Origin: Polaribacter pacificus
Lineage (GTDB): Bacteria; Bacteroidota; Bacteroidia; Flavobacteriales; Flavobacteriaceae
Direction: 5' to 3'
Assembly (NCBI RefSeq): GCF_038024035.1
Contig: NZ_CP150664.1
Coordinates: forward strand, 1,612,001-1,676,000
DNA length: 64,000 nt
Shown: positions 63,168-64,000 of the stretch, piece after piece
How positions within the stretch are numbered: the stretch's first letter is position 1
How the letters are laid out: every line of letters begins with the position of its first letter
Made by a program: the position numbers and the translations under genes
Notes under the pieces: generated by a model
What the model was told of the DNA's origin: nothing
The model's input: the letters and a program-made list of their open reading frames with translations, nothing else
Database searches by the model: none

Positions 63168-64000
63168 GATTCTTTTGATCTTTCTTCTAAAAATTGCACT
63201 ACTTTATCTGGAAAATCAGTAAAAGCGCCATCAATATCTGCATCTATTAATACAGTTTGGAGCATTTCATTAAAAGTAGAAAACTCACCTAAATCATCTG
63301 CTCTAAATGTATATGCATGTACTTGAAGTCCCAAGCCATGTGCCTCTGTAACCAAGTTGCTAAAAATCCATTTTCCGTCTTTTTTTCCGGTGACAATTTG
63401 TTTGTACCAAGGTCCAATTGCATCAGCATAGCTGGCAAAATGGGCCAACTGTTTTGCCTCTTCTGGATGTTCTATTAATTGTACCAAATATAAATTAGAA
63501 TGAAGTTCTGTTTTTATACGTTGCAACTCCTTGGCATCAAAGCACTGTAAAATACAGCGATCTGATTTTTGAGTATATCCATAATTACTTAAAACCTTTA
63601 ATACAATTGCGGTTAAGTCTTTTCCTTCTTTCTGATGAAATGCAGGCTCTTTAATTTCTGGATAGATGCCAATATTTTTTCCTGTTTCTTTATTGAGTTG
63701 TTGGATCAAGGCTATTTCTTTATCCAAAGAATGCAGTTTAAACTTTCCTTGCCTCATTGGATAGCGCCCAGGATATACCTGCTGATGCGTTTTCGGATTA
63801 AACCGCTCTGAAACCTGAAGAGTTTCTAGTTCTTTCATAGTAAAATCAATCACATAAAACCGACCGTCTTTTCGCTGTCTTTCTGGAAACTTTTGGGCTA
63901 CGTCTGTGACATCATCTAAATAAATGTCATGGATTACTACCGGAACATCATCTTTGCTTAACACAATGTCTTGTTCAATAAAATCAGCATTCATGCTAAA
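63164..64000 (-). CDS. glpQ: Glycerophosphodiester phosphodiesterase, GlpQ-like, 5' end outside window
   Basis: Hydrolyses glycerophosphodiesters to glycerol-3-phosphate and an alcohol. At least 278 residues; the frame continues past 64000, so the N-terminus with the HRG motif and any signal peptide is missing (the ATG at 63994 is internal). Visible motifs: MNADFIEQDIVLSKDDVPVV (Glu-Asp metal site), HDIYLDDVTDV, IYPEIKEPAFH (Glu) and DADIDGAFTDFPD. The long insertion after HDIYLDDVTDV (about residues 35-85) is typical of the periplasmic GlpQ type. It overlaps the ClC gene by 4 bases. Confidence 0.92.
   Translation of the reverse strand, partial: FSMNADFIEQDIVLSKDDVPVVIHDIYLDDVTDVAQKFPERQRKDGRFYVIDFTMKELETLQVSERFNPKTHQQVYPGRYPMRQGKFKLHSLDKEIALIQQLNKETGKNIGIYPEIKEPAFHQKEGKDLTAIVLKVLSNYGYTQKSDRCILQCFDAKELQRIKTELHSNLYLVQLIEHPEEAKQLAHFASYADAIGPWYKQIVTGKKDGKWIFSNLVTEAHGLGLQVHAYTFRADDLGEFSTFNEMLQTVLIDADIDGAFTDFPDKVVQFLEERSKES

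Noticed and set aside
1..64000. CRISPR array, tRNA, rRNA, prophage or transposase
   Set aside because: Looked for repeated spacers, tRNA-like clover structures and integrase/transposase motifs and saw none.
63994..64000. ATG at 63994 as the true start of the glycerophosphodiesterase
   Set aside because: The frame is open to the window end and the family's N-terminal HRG motif is missing, so the gene continues beyond the window.

Overview
The window looks like a chromosomal segment of a flavobacterium (Bacteroidota, Flavobacteriia), probably marine or environmental. Evidence seen directly: AT-rich DNA, upstream TAnnTTTG boxes with occasional TTG/TTTG about 19-20 bases further upstream (the Bacteroidota sigma-A promoter pattern), almost no Shine-Dalgarno sequences, TonB-dependent receptors with a carboxypeptidase-like N-terminal domain, a type IX secretion C-terminal domain, and Bacteroidota-type families (DUF4286, DUF5689, DUF6503, b-type SdhC). 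Most of the window is ordinary core genome. I saw no tRNA, rRNA, insertion sequence, prophage or CRISPR array.

Layout. 1-5.1 kb: 3' part of an aminopeptidase P gene, a cold-shock gene, an arsenic cassette (arsR, a LMW-phosphatase-like reductase, acr3) and a convergent DEAD-box helicase. 5.3-9.5 kb: a large exported Asp-box propeller protein, an exported protein of unknown function whose start codon lies in a 15-bp hairpin, and an alpha/beta hydrolase. 9.7-13.2 kb: sdhCAB. 13.2-17.6 kb (minus): TonB-dependent receptor plus SGNH lipoprotein. 17.8-28.2 kb: ribF, serS, a 47-residue antisense-strand small gene, then TPR protein, DUF4286, rsmA and mgtE in a row, a TrmH-family methyltransferase, mutS and tatA. 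28.2-30.3 kb (minus): ECF sigma factor, small Cys/His protein and O-methyltransferase, preceded by an exported NTF2-like protein.

30.4-38.8 kb: panB, a 2-hydroxyacid dehydrogenase, three small genes, a 395-base gap with two hairpins, nrdB, nrdA and dgt. 38.9-44 kb: a T9SS-exported propeller protein, then dxs diverging from tadA. 44-49.4 kb: DUF5689 lipoprotein, TonB-dependent receptor and exported endonuclease/exonuclease/phosphatase, a plausible nucleic-acid scavenging set. 49.5-52.7 kb: HPt protein with LytTR response regulator, then recJ and osmC on the other strand. 52.7-57.4 kb: AhpD-like protein, two M28 peptidases around a small lipoprotein bordered by near-identical terminators, then a degenerate palindromic repeat. 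57.7-64 kb: rsmI, a cupin, aspS, DUF6503 overlapping a ClC channel, and a glycerophosphodiesterase cut by the window end.

I did not find a clearly new multi-gene system. The best candidates for a second look are: the set of genes whose -7 box ends 4-8 bases before the start codon (predicted leaderless mRNAs); the unlisted 47-residue gene; the hairpin across the start codon at 8.2 kb; the ECF sigma/soluble zinc-finger pair; and the receptor/DUF5689/nuclease locus.
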